Origin: Ectobacillus funiculus
Lineage (GTDB): Bacteria > Bacillota > Bacilli > Bacillales > Bacillaceae_G
Assembly (NCBI RefSeq): GCF_004138295.1
Contig: NZ_SCFM01000040.1
Coordinates: 1 to 62,214, forward strand
Direction of reading: 5' to 3'
DNA: 62,214 nucleotides
How positions within the stretch are numbered: the stretch's first letter is position 1; every line of letters begins with the position of its first letter. A program made the position numbers and the translations under genes. The notes under the pieces are model-generated. The model saw only the letters and a program-made list of their open reading frames with translations, made no database searches and was not told where the DNA came from. This document shows, piece by piece, positions 35,480 through 44,838 of this stretch.

Positions 35480-36169
35480 ATGGATAACGAAAAAGTTTTA
35501 ATTATTGAAGACGAAACAAAAATTGCGAGAATCATTAAGCTAGAGCTTGAACACGAAGGGTACAAGGTGGAAACAGCTGAAACCGGCATAACAGGTCTTG
35601 AAAAGTTTAGTAACAATCAATGGAACCTTGTATTACTAGATGTTATGTTACCTCAGTTAAACGGGATGGAAGTACTTCGGAGAATTCGGGCTTCAGGGGA
35701 TATGACACCTGTCATCTTATTAACAGCAAGGGATTCTATTCCTGATAAGGTAAGCGGGCTTGATCATGGAGCGAATGATTATATCACAAAGCCGTTTCAA
35801 ATTGAGGAGTTGTTGGCAAGAATCCGTGCGTGTTTACGAATCAATCAAATGATGGAAAAACGGATAGACGAGCAAATTTTAACTGTGGCAGATTTAAAGG
35901 TTGATAAAAAAACACGAATGGTAACACGCGACACCACAAATATTGAATTGACGCCTCGAGAATTCGATTTGCTTGTTTACCTGATGCAGCATCAAAATCA
36001 AGTACTAAACAGAGAGCAAATTTTAACGCATGTCTGGGGCTTTGATTACTATGGAGAGACAAATGTCGTAGATGTATATATTAGGTACTTGCGCAAGAAA
36101 ATTGATTATTCCTTTGATTCTCCACTTATCCATACAGTGCGTGGAGTCGGATATGTTGTAAAGGAATAA
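35480..36169 (+). CDS. OmpR family response regulator (YkoG-like)
   Basis: A 229-aa regulator. The receiver domain has IIEDETKI, phospho-Asp in LVLLDVMLPQLNG (near 53) and Lys in YITKPFQIEE. The winged helix is the OmpR type (ELTPREFDLLVYLMQHQNQV, then VVDVYIRYLRKKID). The kinase starts 6 nt downstream. With the kinase and the PepSY protein this mirrors ykoG-ykoH-ykoI in B. subtilis, whose signal is not firmly known. Confidence 0.92.
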   Translation: MDNEKVLIIEDETKIARIIKLELEHEGYKVETAETGITGLEKFSNNQWNLVLLDVMLPQLNGMEVLRRIRASGDMTPVILLTARDSIPDKVSGLDHGANDYITKPFQIEELLARIRACLRINQMMEKRIDEQILTVADLKVDKKTRMVTRDTTNIELTPREFDLLVYLMQHQNQVLNREQILTHVWGFDYYGETNVVDVYIRYLRKKIDYSFDSPLIHTVRGVGYVVKE

Positions 36170-36175
36170 TATTTT

Positions 36176-37519
36176 ATGAATATCCGAAATAAAATCCATT
36201 TGTTCTCAACTGTTTGGCTGCTATTGATCAGCCTTGTAATTAATACATCCATTTATTTTTTATTTTACAAAATTACAACGAACGATAAATTAAATCATGT
36301 TCGTTTACAGGCTGAAACTACTGCTGCAGCAGTGAAATCTGCTACGAGTCACACGAATGTATCTGATATTTTAAAAGCACGTTTACCGTTGGATGGAATG
36401 ATTCGTGTTGTGAATGAGGACTCACATTCCATTATAACCATTACAAAAGAAACGAAATTTACGGAACTTACACCAACTTTTAAAAACTCACAATCAGTTG
36501 AATTAAAACCAATCAATAAAATTCAATATGCCATTGCAAGTTTTCCAATCATATGGAGCGATGGAAGCATTGTGATGTTAGAAGTTACAGAAAGTTTGGC
36601 ATCTACATATGACAGTTTGAAAATCTTGAAACTCGTGTTAACTGTTGCTTCACTTGTTGTTCTCATTCCATCATTTTTAGCTGGCAGAATGCTCAGCAAT
36701 ATCATTTTAAAACCAATCAATTCCATGATTGAAACGATGGAGGAGATTCAACGAAAGTGCATATTTAAAAGGATTGAGCTAAAAACACAATCAAAGGATG
36801 AATTATATAAATTGGGAAGCACGTTTAATAAGATGATGGATATTTTGGCAAAAAACTTTGAAAAACAACAACAATTCGTTTCTGATGCTTCTCATGAATT
36901 AAAAACACCGCTAACTATCATTGAAAGCTACGCAAGCATGCTGAAACGATGGGGAATGAACGACCACGATCTATTAGAAGAATCTGTGGAAGCAATCTAT
37001 TCAGAAGCTGTCAGAATGCAAGAAATGACAAAGCAAATGCTGATGCTTGCAAATCATGATGCAGAATGGAATTTAGATATACAAGAGGTAAACCTTGTTT
37101 CCCTTAGTAAAGAAACAAGTAAACTCCTTAAAAATGTTTATGACCAGAACATTTCTGTATACGCTCGATATGATAGAGTAATTGCAAGTGCAGATGAGCA
37201 GAAAATGAAGCAACTATTATTTATCTTGCTTGATAATGCGTTAAAATACAGTACATCATCTATTGAGCTACATGTTGGCTATGAGAACGATCACATTTTT
37301 CTCACCGTAAAGGATCATGGCATCGGTATACCGAAGGAAGATATCCCCCATATTTTTGATCGCTTCTATCGGGTCGATAAAGCGAGAAACCGAGAAACTG
37401 GCGGAGCTGGGCTAGGTTTAGCAATTGCAAAACGAATTGTAGATTCTCATAGAGGAAACATAGATGTCGTTAGCAAAGAAGGAGAAGGAACCAGCTTTAC
37501 TGTAACTTTACCGAAATAA
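36176..37519 (+). CDS. Sensor histidine kinase (YkoH-like)
   Basis: A 447-aa kinase with two membrane helices (about residues 10-30 and 155-178) enclosing an extracellular sensor, then HAMP, HisKA (FVSDASHELKTPLTIIESYA, His near 243) and HATPase domains (LDNALKYS, VKDHGIGI, GAGLGLAI). The extracellular loop has no motif I recognise. Member of the YkoGHI-like operon. Confidence 0.93.
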   Translation: MNIRNKIHLFSTVWLLLISLVINTSIYFLFYKITTNDKLNHVRLQAETTAAAVKSATSHTNVSDILKARLPLDGMIRVVNEDSHSIITITKETKFTELTPTFKNSQSVELKPINKIQYAIASFPIIWSDGSIVMLEVTESLASTYDSLKILKLVLTVASLVVLIPSFLAGRMLSNIILKPINSMIETMEEIQRKCIFKRIELKTQSKDELYKLGSTFNKMMDILAKNFEKQQQFVSDASHELKTPLTIIESYASMLKRWGMNDHDLLEESVEAIYSEAVRMQEMTKQMLMLANHDAEWNLDIQEVNLVSLSKETSKLLKNVYDQNISVYARYDRVIASADEQKMKQLLFILLDNALKYSTSSIELHVGYENDHIFLTVKDHGIGIPKEDIPHIFDRFYRVDKARNRETGGAGLGLAIAKRIVDSHRGNIDVVSKEGEGTSFTVTLPK

Positions 37520-37608
37520 TCAATGATTTCTCATCCATTTTTCATGCTTTTTAAGAGAAAATATCATGTTTGTTATTGAAAGAAAACTTTCTTATCAGGT
37601 GAAATCAT

Positions 37609-38190
37609 ATGAACCCCAAAACATTTGTTTTTCTTTTCAGTCTTCTCATAGTTGTGTTCATTGTTACCGATGTTCAGCAACTATTTGCAAATAAGGACCA
37701 AGAGATGTTGACTGCTGCAAAAATAAAAACAAGCATTAAAACAAAATATCCAGGAACAATCAAGGATATAAAGCTTAGTGAAACAGACGGAAATCAAATA
37801 TACATAGTAGATTTACAAGATCAGCATAGGGCATATGCATTAAAAGTAGATGCTTATTCAGGGACGATTTTACATTTAACACAAGTGAAAAAAGATACAT
37901 CTAAACATTCAGTAAACATTGAAAACGGAGTGAGTGCCGCTCTTGCTTCTGGAGAAGAGAAGGATGAAGAGTTGGCCAACAATGCAACGCCTCAAGTGGC
38001 AATTAGTTTAGATAACGCAAAAGAAATTGCCCTTTCTAAAGTAAAAGGAACATTCAATAGCATTGCTTTAGAGGATAAAAATGGTTCCTTTATATATGAA
38101 ATAGAAGTTGAAACAAATAAAAAAGAAGCGGTAGACGTAGATATCAATGCCTATACCGGAGAAATTCTTTCCATATCGTGGGATGATTGA
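37609..38190 (+). CDS. PepSY domain protein (YkoI-like)
   Basis: A 193-aa exported or membrane-anchored protein. It has an N-terminal hydrophobic segment (FVFLFSLLIVVFIVTDVQQL) and two PepSY repeats (about 35-90, ending ALKVDAYSGTILHL, and 125-193, ending DVDINAYTGEILSISWDD). PepSY domains often bind metals or inhibit proteases at the cell surface. Last gene of the operon, followed by a strong terminator; it may be the output or a feedback partner of the kinase. Confidence 0.9.
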   Translation: MNPKTFVFLFSLLIVVFIVTDVQQLFANKDQEMLTAAKIKTSIKTKYPGTIKDIKLSETDGNQIYIVDLQDQHRAYALKVDAYSGTILHLTQVKKDTSKHSVNIENGVSAALASGEEKDEELANNATPQVAISLDNAKEIALSKVKGTFNSIALEDKNGSFIYEIEVETNKKEAVDVDINAYTGEILSISWDD

Positions 38191-38249
38191 TCTTCCCAGT
38201 GGAAGTGAAATGAAACAAAGCAGAATTGAGTAAACAATCAGGATCTAAG

Positions 38250-38289
38250 CAGTAGAGGGAGAGCTTTAGAAGTTCTCCCTCTTTCTTTG
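38250..38289 (+). terminator. Terminator of the YkoGHI-like operon
   Basis: AGAGGGAGA and TCTCCCTCT stem followed by TTCTTTG. Confidence 0.85.
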
Positions 38290-38481
38290 ATCTCTAACGA
38301 ATTTCTCATCATTTTCTAATCTTTCTATTATTTCCCTCTAATTTAAAAGCCTTAAGGTAAGGTTAAGCATAAATGAAAGGAGAGAGCTTAGAAATCTACA
38401 TGTTTACATAGCTTTTTGCAGGATACTTACTTCAAATTTTGATGTTGAGAGAAAACCCAAAAATAGAAAGGGGAAAAATAA

Positions 38482-39078
38482 ATGTCTACTATCTCTAGAA
38501 TTTTAGATTACAACAATACTTTTGTAGGTCAAAAAGAATATCAAGAATTCCACACTACGAAATATCCGGATAAAAAACTAGTCATCCTCACTTGCATGGA
38601 TACGCGCTTATTAGAATTGCTTCCAAAAGCAATGGGATTGAGAAATGGGGATGCTAAAATTATTAAAAACGCTGGAGCGGTTATCTCTCACCCTTTTGGC
38701 AGTATTATGCGCAGTATTCTTGTAGCCATTTATGAATTGAAAGCTGAAGAAGTATGTGTAATTGGACATCATGGATGCGGCATGGTAGGTCTTCAATCTT
38801 CTTCCATTCTTGAAGCAGCAAAGAAAAATGGGGTTAGCGAAGAGCGAATCGATACCCTATCGAACGCTGGGATTGATTTATCTACATGGCTGACAGGCTT
38901 TCAATGTGTAGCGGAGAGTGTCACAAATAGTGTCCATTTAATCAAAAATCATCCTTTAATGCCAGATCAGATTGCCGTGCATGGTATGGTCATCCACCCT
39001 GAAACGGGTAAATTAGATCTTGTTGTCGATGGATATGCCAATGTCAATTCTGAAAACAATGAAATACTTAGTAGGTAA
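38482..39078 (+). CDS. Beta-carbonic anhydrase
   Basis: A 198-aa enzyme that interconverts CO2 and bicarbonate. The zinc ligands are in ILTCMDTRL (Cys near 39, with the Asp-Arg pair) and VIGHHGCGM (His and Cys near 95-98). It starts at ATG 38482 after AAAGGGGAAAAATAA. The SulP transporter follows after 16 nt, as in the yvdA-yvdB pair of B. subtilis. The pair likely imports and hydrates inorganic carbon. Confidence 0.93.
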   Translation: MSTISRILDYNNTFVGQKEYQEFHTTKYPDKKLVILTCMDTRLLELLPKAMGLRNGDAKIIKNAGAVISHPFGSIMRSILVAIYELKAEEVCVIGHHGCGMVGLQSSSILEAAKKNGVSEERIDTLSNAGIDLSTWLTGFQCVAESVTNSVHLIKNHPLMPDQIAVHGMVIHPETGKLDLVVDGYANVNSENNEILSR

Positions 39079-39094
39079 AGGAAGGATGTTATAA

Positions 39095-40840
39095 ATGAAT
39101 ACCTCTAACAGATTTTATGGATACAATGTAGGCCATTTTCAGAAAGACCTCGTTGCTGGATTAATAGTTGGGATTGTAGCGATTCCTTTAGCGATGGCTT
39201 TTGCCATTGCTTCCGGGGTAAGACCGGAGTACGGAATCTACACGACGATTATTGCCGGAATTCTTGTTTCTCTCTTAGGCGGTTCCAAATATCAAATTGC
39301 GGGCCCGACCGGGGCGTTTGTGCCTATCCTGTTTGGAGTTGTCATGCAATATGGCTATGAGAACCTGTTAATTGCCGGATTTATGGCAGGAATTATCCTC
39401 ATTCTGCTGGGAGTTTTCAAGCTTGGGAGATTTATTAAATTCATCCCCCGTCCTGTTACGATTGGATTTACTGCAGGAATAGCCGTTATTATCTTTTCTG
39501 GGCAAATTGCGAACTTTTTAGGACTTCGCAATATTGAAAAACATGAAGAGTTTCATTTGAATATGAGAGAAATCATCATGAATCTAGAAACGATAAATAT
39601 ATACAGCGTAATGACTGCCTGCATTTCCCTAGCGATTGTTATCTTAACGCCAAAGTTTTTCCCCAAGATTCCTGGAGCGTTACTGGGGCTAAGCGTATCT
39701 AGTGTAGTGGCTATCTTCTTCTTTCCAAATCAAGTCGCAACCATCGGTTCGACTTTTGGGTCAATCCCAAGTCAATTACCAAGTTTTCAATTTCCTGATA
39801 TCACATGGGAAACGATTGTCATGCTTTTCCCTGCTGCTTGCGTGATTGCAATGCTAGGGGGAATTGAGTCCCTTTTATCTGCCCTTGTAGCAGACGGTAT
39901 GACGAACGGTAAACATAACAGCAACAAAGAGCTGATCGGACAAGGGGTAGCTAATATTGCTACAACATTATTTGGCGGGATTCCCGCCACAGGAGCGATC
40001 GCAAGAACGGCTACTAATATAAAAAACGGGGCAGTTTCTCCTATGTCCGGAATTATACACGGCCTCGTTGTGTTGCTTGTGTTACTACTTTTAGCACCTT
40101 ATGCGTCTCATATTCCGCTGGCAAGCATGGCGCCTATCCTAATGTTTGTAGCATGGAATATGAGCGAACGAAAAGAATTTGCACATGTGCTCAAAACCAA
40201 AACAGCTGATTCTGCAGTGCTGCTTGTTACGTTTCTTCTGACCGTTTTTACCGACCTTACAACAGCTGTTGGAGTCGGATTGCTCTTAGCCGTTATTGTA
40301 TTTGTAAAGAAAATGAGCGCGGCTCTAATCATTTCAAAAGTGTTGCCGGATCCATCTGATAAGCAGGTAAAACCCGAGATTGTTGAAAAAGGATCTAACT
40401 GTCCTCAAATCAACATTTACACAATCGAAGGCTCGTTATTTTTTGGATCCACCGAAGTATTCGAAAAATCGATTGAGAATATTCTTCAATCTAAGCCAAA
40501 AGTGTTACTACTGCGCATGAGTAAAGTTTCCTTTATTGATACCTCTGGGGAAGCAATGCTTTTAAATATTGTGAAACAATTCAAGGAACAAAACAGGACC
40601 ATTCTTATCTCTGGTATTCAACAACAACCAAAGGAATTGCTTTGGAAAACCGGATTGCATCGGGAGATCGGCGAAAAATACTTCTTTGAGCATACTGGCG
40701 ACGCAATCAACTACTCATTGGCACAATTAGAGACTAAAAAGTGTATAGGTTGTAAACAGTTTGCTTTTAGTGAATGCTCCAAATTGTCTCAGCAAACCGT
40801 TAAGACCAACCAAAAGGAAACGAAGTTGCTGATGACATAA
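39095..40840 (+). CDS. SulP family anion (probably bicarbonate) transporter
   Basis: A 581-aa transporter with a SulP membrane domain (signature GIVAIPLAMAFAIASGVRPE, then YGIYTTIIAGI; IAGPTGAFVPI) and a C-terminal STAS domain (about 440-540, VSFIDTSGEAMLLNI). After the STAS domain there is a Cys-rich tail (KKCIGCKQFAFSECSKLSQQ), unusual for SulP and perhaps metal- or redox-sensing. Coupling to carbonic anhydrase favours bicarbonate over sulfate as substrate, although the sulfur genes 4 kb away leave sulfate possible. Confidence 0.9.
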   Translation: MNTSNRFYGYNVGHFQKDLVAGLIVGIVAIPLAMAFAIASGVRPEYGIYTTIIAGILVSLLGGSKYQIAGPTGAFVPILFGVVMQYGYENLLIAGFMAGIILILLGVFKLGRFIKFIPRPVTIGFTAGIAVIIFSGQIANFLGLRNIEKHEEFHLNMREIIMNLETINIYSVMTACISLAIVILTPKFFPKIPGALLGLSVSSVVAIFFFPNQVATIGSTFGSIPSQLPSFQFPDITWETIVMLFPAACVIAMLGGIESLLSALVADGMTNGKHNSNKELIGQGVANIATTLFGGIPATGAIARTATNIKNGAVSPMSGIIHGLVVLLVLLLLAPYASHIPLASMAPILMFVAWNMSERKEFAHVLKTKTADSAVLLVTFLLTVFTDLTTAVGVGLLLAVIVFVKKMSAALIISKVLPDPSDKQVKPEIVEKGSNCPQINIYTIEGSLFFGSTEVFEKSIENILQSKPKVLLLRMSKVSFIDTSGEAMLLNIVKQFKEQNRTILISGIQQQPKELLWKTGLHREIGEKYFFEHTGDAINYSLAQLETKKCIGCKQFAFSECSKLSQQTVKTNQKETKLLMT

Positions 40841-40886
40841 TGTTAAAACTGTTGGGTAATAGCAAATTAAGGTTCCGCTGTAAAAG

Positions 40887-40921
40887 CAAAAAGGCTTCCT
40901 CTTCTGAAGCCTTTTTGTCTA
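40887..40921 (+). terminator. Terminator after the SulP gene
   Basis: Perfect 12-bp stem CAAAAAGGCTTC / GAAGCCTTTTTG followed by TCTATTT. Confidence 0.92.
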
Positions 40922-40956
40922 TTTATAAAGCTATATAGATCCCTCTAACACCCCTT

Positions 40957-41095
40957 ACCCTGCTGCCGACACACTAGCTCCAGATTCCCCTTCCTCGTTT
41001 ACATTAGAGCCATTTCGTTTAACTTCATCTTCGTGAATTTCAAACCACTGAGTAAATTCATTCATGTAAAGGGTTATGTTTTTTATTAACGTGGA
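40957..41095 (-). pseudogene. Unrecognised C-terminal gene fragment
   Basis: The minus strand reads LIKNITLYMNEFTQWFEIHE, then DEVKRNGSNVNEEGES and a stop. It is protein-like, but no ribosome site precedes the internal ATG. It abuts repeat unit C copy 2, which may have cut it. Family unknown. Confidence 0.3.
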
Positions 41096-41565
41096 ATTCC
41101 CTCACCTTACATAACAATTCTTTTAGACACAAAAAACCCCATTACAACTCCGGCAGCCTGCAGCATAGTTTCCTATATCTCGTCCCCTTTTCTTAATCTG
41201 CAAGGGATACAAAAACCATGAGAGAAAACCTGACACAGACCCACACTGTATGGACAAACAATAGTATGATACTTGTATCCCTACTAGACACAAGGAGGCC
41301 AACTATTATGAATACATTTCTAACAAACCTAAAGAAAAATACCCTATGTCTATCAGAAACTGTTTATGTATATCTCCTGTTCCTTACCATGGAAACAAGA
41401 ATGGCTTTTACAAACATCAACCGGGCAAAGTAGAAATTCCCCCGTTTATTATGTAAGGAAACTTTATATAAACCAGACCGAAACGTTAAGGCTTGGAAGA
41501 ACCCTTATGAGAGATCATTTCATTTCTTTTAAATATGTGTTTTATCGTAATAATGAATATAGTCT
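41092..41565 (+). repeat. Repeat unit C, copy 2 (carries a 41-aa gene)
   Basis: Counterpart of 24885-25240, longer because of insertions around 41160-41215 and 41450-41530. The shared blocks upstream and downstream of the small gene are in the same order. Confidence 0.7.
41308..41433 (+). CDS. Small protein of unknown family, 41 aa, copy 2
   Basis: ATG 41308 follows ACAAGGAGGCC. The product begins MNTFLTNLKKNTLCLSETVY and continues VYLLFLTMETRMAFTNINRA then K, the same length as the 25050 copy. It has the same NLKKNTLCL, YVYLLF.TMETRM.F.NINRAK framework. The N-terminus and the ET/EA centre vary. An upstream in-frame ATG (41218) is not conserved in the other copy, so I use 41308. Confidence 0.7.
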   Translation: MNTFLTNLKKNTLCLSETVYVYLLFLTMETRMAFTNINRAK

Positions 41566-41771
41566 CGAATCCACTGTTTTCGAGTGGCTGCTGAACACAG
41601 TTATCTTTCCCAATTGTTTTTTCAGACAAAAAACACCTCTATATAGTCGTATCCAATGGAGTACGGTATAAGAGATGTTTTTCATTGTTCTATTCTAATA
41701 TACTACATAATTCTACGATCATTGTACCTATACTAATGATTTTTTAATCAATAGAAAGGATACTACTACAT
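41566..41771. other. Spacer
   Basis: No gene or strong hairpin; a small palindrome (GAATCCACTGTTTTCGAGTG region) is the only structure seen. Confidence 0.4.
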
Positions 41772-41993
41772 CTACATCTTAATTCGTTTCATAAAACCAT
41801 GATGCTTTTTAATGCATTCAGTTCCAACAATGCTTCCCACAAATCCAATTAATGCACTTGATGAAATCATTTTAATTACATAATAAAGACCTGTACTAGT
41901 AATACAATCGAGGATTAAAAATGTTTTGATTGTGGAACCTTTAATTGTGTAGAAAACAACTTGATTTTGTTTTTTCTTACGCAATACTGTCAC
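41772..41993 (-). CDS. Small hypothetical protein, possibly membrane-associated
   Basis: 73 aa from GTG 41993 (weak AAAGGTGT upstream). A basic N-terminus (TVLRKKKQNQ) is followed by a hydrophobic stretch around ALIGFVGSIVG and a basic tail. No family recognised and no conserved context; it could be spurious. Confidence 0.4.
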   Translation of the reverse strand: MTVLRKKKQNQVVFYTIKGSTIKTFLILDCITSTGLYYVIKMISSSALIGFVGSIVGTECIKKHHGFMKRIKM

Positions 41994-42133
41994 ACACCTT
42001 TATGTTTTTCTAAAGATATGCTTTAAAAAGATTGTCTTATTCTACTAGTCTAACCCCAAGTTAAAAACTAGTTATTATTCATAATCAAACTAGCAAGAAT
42101 TCCTCCAACAATTCTTTTTTTTTGGAAGTTCCC

Positions 42134-43033
42134 TTACATCTGCACTCGTTTGTGTGAAGACAGTGCTTGTAAGCGAATGTCTGAAATCAGGAACACGCTT
42201 GCCAAGATGATAAGGAGTCCTATTACCATACCTACTGTCACCTGTTCATGGAGGAAGAAACTCCCCCAAATCATTCCGAACACAGGAATGAGAAAAGTAA
42301 CACTTAATGTCTTGGTTGGTCCTATGCTATCAATGAGATAGAAGTATAACAGGTACGCAATAGCTGTACAAAATAAAGCCAATCCGATGACTGACCAAAC
42401 AGCAACGGCCGATATAGAATTTGTGGAAGCAGGCAGATGTGTAAGTGTAAACGGCAAGAGAAGAAGCGATGCTCCTGCTTGTTGCCCCGTAGCTAACGAA
42501 AGCGGTGGAACACCTGCAAAAGCCTTCTTTGCATACACGCCTGCAAAACCATAGGAAATGGTCGATAAGACTGCAAGACAAACGGCGATAAGTGTCTCAG
42601 TGGTAAACGGCATAGAACTCCACCCCACTAAAATGACAACCCCGCATATCCCCATCATAATACCAAACCACTTTCGCAAACTCAGCGACTCCTTCATCCA
42701 TCCCCATACAACTAAAGCAGTGAACAATGGAGTGAGGGCATTAAGAATAGCTGACATAGAAGCAGTTAGGTGAAGAGCAGCTGTTGCAATCAGCGTAAAA
42801 GGAATAGCCGCATTTAATGCCCCAATGATTAAATATTGCTTCCACAGTTGTTGGAACTGGGCGGACTGTTTTGTGAGCATCAAATATAAAAGCAAAGCTA
42901 CTGCCGCAACGGTAACTCTTCCCTGAATGGTGAGGAAGGGCCCAAATACAGGTGACGCAATGCGGATGAACAAAAAAGAAGCTCCCCATAGTCCTGCAAG
43001 TCCCAATAACGCTAGTACATCTTTTAATTTCAT
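42134..43033 (-). CDS. EamA/DMT family transporter
   Basis: A 299-aa ten-helix drug/metabolite transporter made of two EamA repeats (LLGLAGLWGASFLFIRIASP start; second repeat from about residue 150, ISYGFAGVYAKKAF). Such proteins mostly export amino acids or metabolites. The gene follows adaA by 3 nt, so they form an operon. Start ATG 43033 with GGAGGTAAATC upstream. Confidence 0.9.
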   Translation of the reverse strand: MKLKDVLALLGLAGLWGASFLFIRIASPVFGPFLTIQGRVTVAAVALLLYLMLTKQSAQFQQLWKQYLIIGALNAAIPFTLIATAALHLTASMSAILNALTPLFTALVVWGWMKESLSLRKWFGIMMGICGVVILVGWSSMPFTTETLIAVCLAVLSTISYGFAGVYAKKAFAGVPPLSLATGQQAGASLLLLPFTLTHLPASTNSISAVAVWSVIGLALFCTAIAYLLYFYLIDSIGPTKTLSVTFLIPVFGMIWGSFFLHEQVTVGMVIGLLIILASVFLISDIRLQALSSHKRVQM

Positions 43034-43036
43034 GAT

Positions 43037-43585
43037 TTACCTCCGCATTCTATATTCCGATGGCGTGTAACCCGTTTGCTGACGGAACACATTGGAGAAA
43101 TGAGCGGAGCTTGTGTAGCCAAGGTCATGGGCAATGTCTGTTATAGTCTGTTCTGTGGTTTGGAGACGTGTCGAGGCTTCATCGATCCGCAATTTTGTAA
43201 CATATTCCAATGGAGACATGCCTGTGTTTCGTTTGAAGACCCGTTGCAGATGGTATTTGCTCACCCCAACATGTAAGGAAATTTGCTCTAAGGTCAAGGC
43301 ATGATGATAGTCCCGCTCAATCAACTGTTTGATGGATTGAACCAACTCTTCTTCGTTTGATTGCAGAAGGTTGGGCCGACATCGTTTGCAAGGGCGGTAG
43401 CCATCCGCCATCGCTGCAGACACAGAACTATAAAACGTCACATTTTCCTTTAAAGGAACCCTTGATTTGCAAGAAGGTTTACAACAGATTCCTGTGGACT
43501 TAACCGCATAGAAGAACAGACCATCGTATGCTTCTTGGCAATGAATCACAGCATCCCACATGACCTCTTCGTTTAAAAAGCTCAT
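43037..43585 (-). CDS. adaA: AdaA-type methylphosphotriester-DNA methyltransferase / AraC regulator
   Basis: A 182-aa protein with an N-terminal Ada zinc domain: GICCKPSCKSR and PCKRCRP supply the four Cys ligands, one of which accepts methyl groups from DNA phosphotriesters. A C-terminal AraC HTH follows (ISLHVGVSKYHLQRVFKR, then IAHDLGYTSSAHFSNVFRQQ). Methylated AdaA activates repair genes in B. subtilis. Here its partner is a DMT transporter instead of adaB/alkA, an unusual pairing that might reflect export of an alkylating compound. Confidence 0.9.
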   Translation of the reverse strand: MSFLNEEVMWDAVIHCQEAYDGLFFYAVKSTGICCKPSCKSRVPLKENVTFYSSVSAAMADGYRPCKRCRPNLLQSNEEELVQSIKQLIERDYHHALTLEQISLHVGVSKYHLQRVFKRNTGMSPLEYVTKLRIDEASTRLQTTEQTITDIAHDLGYTSSAHFSNVFRQQTGYTPSEYRMRR

Positions 43586-43830
43586 ATTAACACCTCATTT
43601 CTCGGTATGCACATTATAGCAAGATTCACGCGATCCCTCATTCGATTTCTTGCTCTCTCATTCTAAGTGTTGCGCTGAATACCATATTCATGACAGAATC
43701 AGCCAAAACACCCCCTTCAATCCTGGGTAAATGGTCGATCATTCGTTTGTGTTATAGGAAACTTTAAAGTATTAATTTGATGGGCAGCAAAATAATAGGT
43801 TCTGTTAAACTAAACTGTTGATATTTGCGT
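43586..43830. other. Spacer upstream of adaA
   Basis: About 245 bp with the adaA ribosome site (GAGGTG); nothing else recognised. Confidence 0.4.
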
Positions 43831-43869
43831 ATTAAAAAAGACTGTATAAAACTAACAGTCTTTTTTAAT
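43831..43869. terminator. Bidirectional terminator
   Basis: Perfect stem ATTAAAAAAGACTGT / ACAGTCTTTTTTAAT with T-runs on both strands; serves the DHFR-like gene on the minus strand. Confidence 0.88.
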
Positions 43870-43986
43870 ACGCATGCGTTAGTTATATAAATATAAACAT
43901 GTATTAATTTCCGAATGGGTTTCGGTAAAAAATGTAGTTAAAAAGGAAAAAATCTTCCCCTACTAAAAAGGGAAAGATGATGAAAA

Positions 43987-44514
43987 TTATTTTTTCACAT
44001 AATGAAGCATAGCAAGTTGACCTAATTTTTCTGCTTTCGTTAATGTGTATTTTGAAGTAATATCATCTCCAGTATAGAGGGAGATTCCCTTCCCTAAAAT
44101 AATAGGGGCAATGGCTAGTTGGAATTCATCAATTAAGTTTTCCTTAAAAAACTCACGAGCTAAATTTCCTCCACCAATTAACCATATATCTTTACCAGGC
44201 TTTTGTTTTAAATTTTCAATAAAAGTTTTGACCTCTTCATCAATAAATGAAGCATATTCATCCGTTCCACTCACAGATTTAGTAAATACATAATTTTTAT
44301 AATTACTATACGGATATTCTATATCAAATCCACGAATGACATCATAAGTTGCTTTTCCCATAATAACGGTATCAATTCTTGCAAGGAGTGAATTGTAGCC
44401 AGAGTCTCCTTCTACTTCTGTTGATTCTAACCATTCTAATGTGCCATCAGTATTTGCAATATACCCGTCAATTGAAGTACCAATGTATAAAATAATGTTA
44501 CGCTGTTTTTTCAT
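43987..44514 (-). CDS. Dihydrofolate reductase/RibD-C family protein
   Basis: A 175-aa protein of the RibD C-terminal/DHFR-like fold (YyaP/YwjB group). It has the N-terminal LYIGTSIDGYIANTDG, TVIMGKATYDVIRGF and IWLIGGGNLAREFF (NADPH-binding Gly cluster near 115). These small reductases are widespread; substrate unknown, but not the housekeeping DHFR. Start ATG 44514 after AAGGGAGATTCAC. Confidence 0.85.
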   Translation of the reverse strand: MKKQRNIILYIGTSIDGYIANTDGTLEWLESTEVEGDSGYNSLLARIDTVIMGKATYDVIRGFDIEYPYSNYKNYVFTKSVSGTDEYASFIDEEVKTFIENLKQKPGKDIWLIGGGNLAREFFKENLIDEFQLAIAPIILGKGISLYTGDDITSKYTLTKAEKLGQLAMLHYVKK

Positions 44515-44838
44515 GTGAATCTCCCTTACTTTGTTTCAGATTATAAAATCAGGACAATTTGTTGGTTTGTTAAATGGTGTTCACATAGAGTGGTATTAAC
44601 AAACACCTCTAAGACGAGTTTCTCTCATTTCATTCACAATTGAACCGTTTGAACAAGTGGAAAGAGCCTATTTTTCAAAGTCCAAAACAACTGTTCTTGC
44701 TGACGAGTGTCAATTTTATTGATGTGATTTAGTAGATTACGAAAGGATTTCAGGCGGTCAAACACACTCCTAATTGATTTCTTTAAATTTATTATAACCA
44801 AAGTTTTCGTGCTTGTTAAAAGTCAACAATCTTTTCTT
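44515..44838. other. Spacer with one short unrecognised frame
   Basis: On the minus strand, 44765-44634 could encode about 43 residues (FDRLKSFRNLLNHINKIDTR, then QQEQLFWTLKNRLFPLVQ). GTG and an AGGAG site are too close together for normal use. Probably a fragment of a lost gene. Confidence 0.35.

Noticed and set aside
41218-41307. A longer N-terminus for the 41-aa protein
   Set aside because: The upstream in-frame ATG is not conserved in the 25050 copy, and the strong ribosome site points to 41308.
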